A stretch of DNA of 30,421 nucleotides from Chara braunii (Eukaryota > Streptophyta > Charophyceae > Charales > Characeae): NCBI GenBank assembly GCA_003427395.1, contig BFEA01000016.1, positions 4,007,238 through 4,037,658 on the forward strand, read 5' to 3'. Position numbers and translations under genes: made by a program. The notes under the pieces were generated by a model. It was not told the DNA's origin and ran no database searches. It saw only the letters and a program-made list of their open reading frames with translations. Of the stretch, positions 30,041-30,421 are shown in pieces (the stretch's first letter is position 1; each line of letters opens with the position of its first letter).

Positions 30041-30421
30041 TTTTTTTTTTTTTTTTTTGGAAGAATCATTAGCTTTTATTACAAATGAAAGGAGGCCGGG
30101 AATCCGCATAAACAACCCGGAAGATATGACCAATAACCCTAATTGGGCTGTTGCTGGAAAACGTGTAGCGGACCCACCAGCTGTGGTGCTCCGCTAGTGA
30201 CAAAGATGGAGATGGAGGAAGGAGGGGGAGCAAGATCGCACAACGCAGCTCCCCACGCAAGACTCCAACGCACGTACTCCAAAATGTGCAAGTGAGGAAT
30301 GAGAATGAAAACAGACAATGGCTGGGGTATACCCCAGCGGACTGACGGGACTGGACTGGACTGGCTGGTACCGACAGAGGTACCGACCTGGACTGGCCTA
30401 CCCCAAATATAACACAGGCCT
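30041..30421 (-). mobile_element. 3' end of a poly-A retroposon or retrocopy, continues past the right edge
   Basis: On the minus strand the polyadenylation signal AATAAA (30075-30080) is followed 16 bases later by an A-run (T-run at 30041-30058 on the plus strand). This is the mark of a reverse-transcribed polyadenylated RNA. The body to 30421 has no recognisable coding frame and could be a 3' UTR. Target duplication cannot be tested because the other end is outside the window. Confidence 0.65.

Overview
This is a eukaryotic, non-coding-dominated window built almost entirely from transposable elements in different states of decay. No bacterial-type operon, rRNA gene or CRISPR array is visible, and no intact host gene can be supported. 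The long elements are non-LTR retrotransposons (LINEs) of the two-ORF kind usual in land plants and their algal relatives. ORF1 carries a DUF4283-like domain plus a CCHC knuckle. ORF2 carries an APE-type endonuclease, a reverse transcriptase and a C-terminal zf-RVT-like cysteine/histidine motif. This architecture suggests a streptophyte (plant or charophyte alga), but the species cannot be fixed from the sequence. The single Ns and the 470-base N gap show it is a draft assembly.

Layout. Positions 1-4585 hold LINE A on the minus strand, running off the left edge. Its ORF1 is broken, but the first 418 codons of its ORF2 are completely open and keep the whole endonuclease catalytic set. At 4586-4728 lies a short poly-A retroposon on the plus strand, here called the GGGACGCTGG element. 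Positions 4729 to about 10993 hold LINE B (minus, decayed). From about 11000 to 13000 is a spacer between the heads of LINEs B and C, with a (TA)n tract, a 60-bp tandem duplication and two imperfect direct repeats. From about 13002 to 21393 is LINE C (plus, decayed, interrupted by the N gap), so B and C are head to head. From 21394 to the right end the window is a dense mosaic. It contains three more copies of the GGGACGCTGG element, one with a clean 12-bp target-site duplication inside an unidentified open reading frame. It also contains several tRNA-like SINE heads, palindromic MITE-like elements of at least four families, many short tandem duplications, microsatellites, and the 3' end of another poly-A retroposon at the right edge.

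The LINEs would supply endonuclease and reverse transcriptase. The short poly-A elements look like non-autonomous passengers that could use such machinery, though which LINE mobilises them is not shown here. The two most interesting signals are the GGGACGCTGG element, a non-tRNA retroposon whose hairpin stems differ between copies while staying self-complementary, and the palindromic CCCCGAATACAAC elements, whose terminal arms show the same behaviour.
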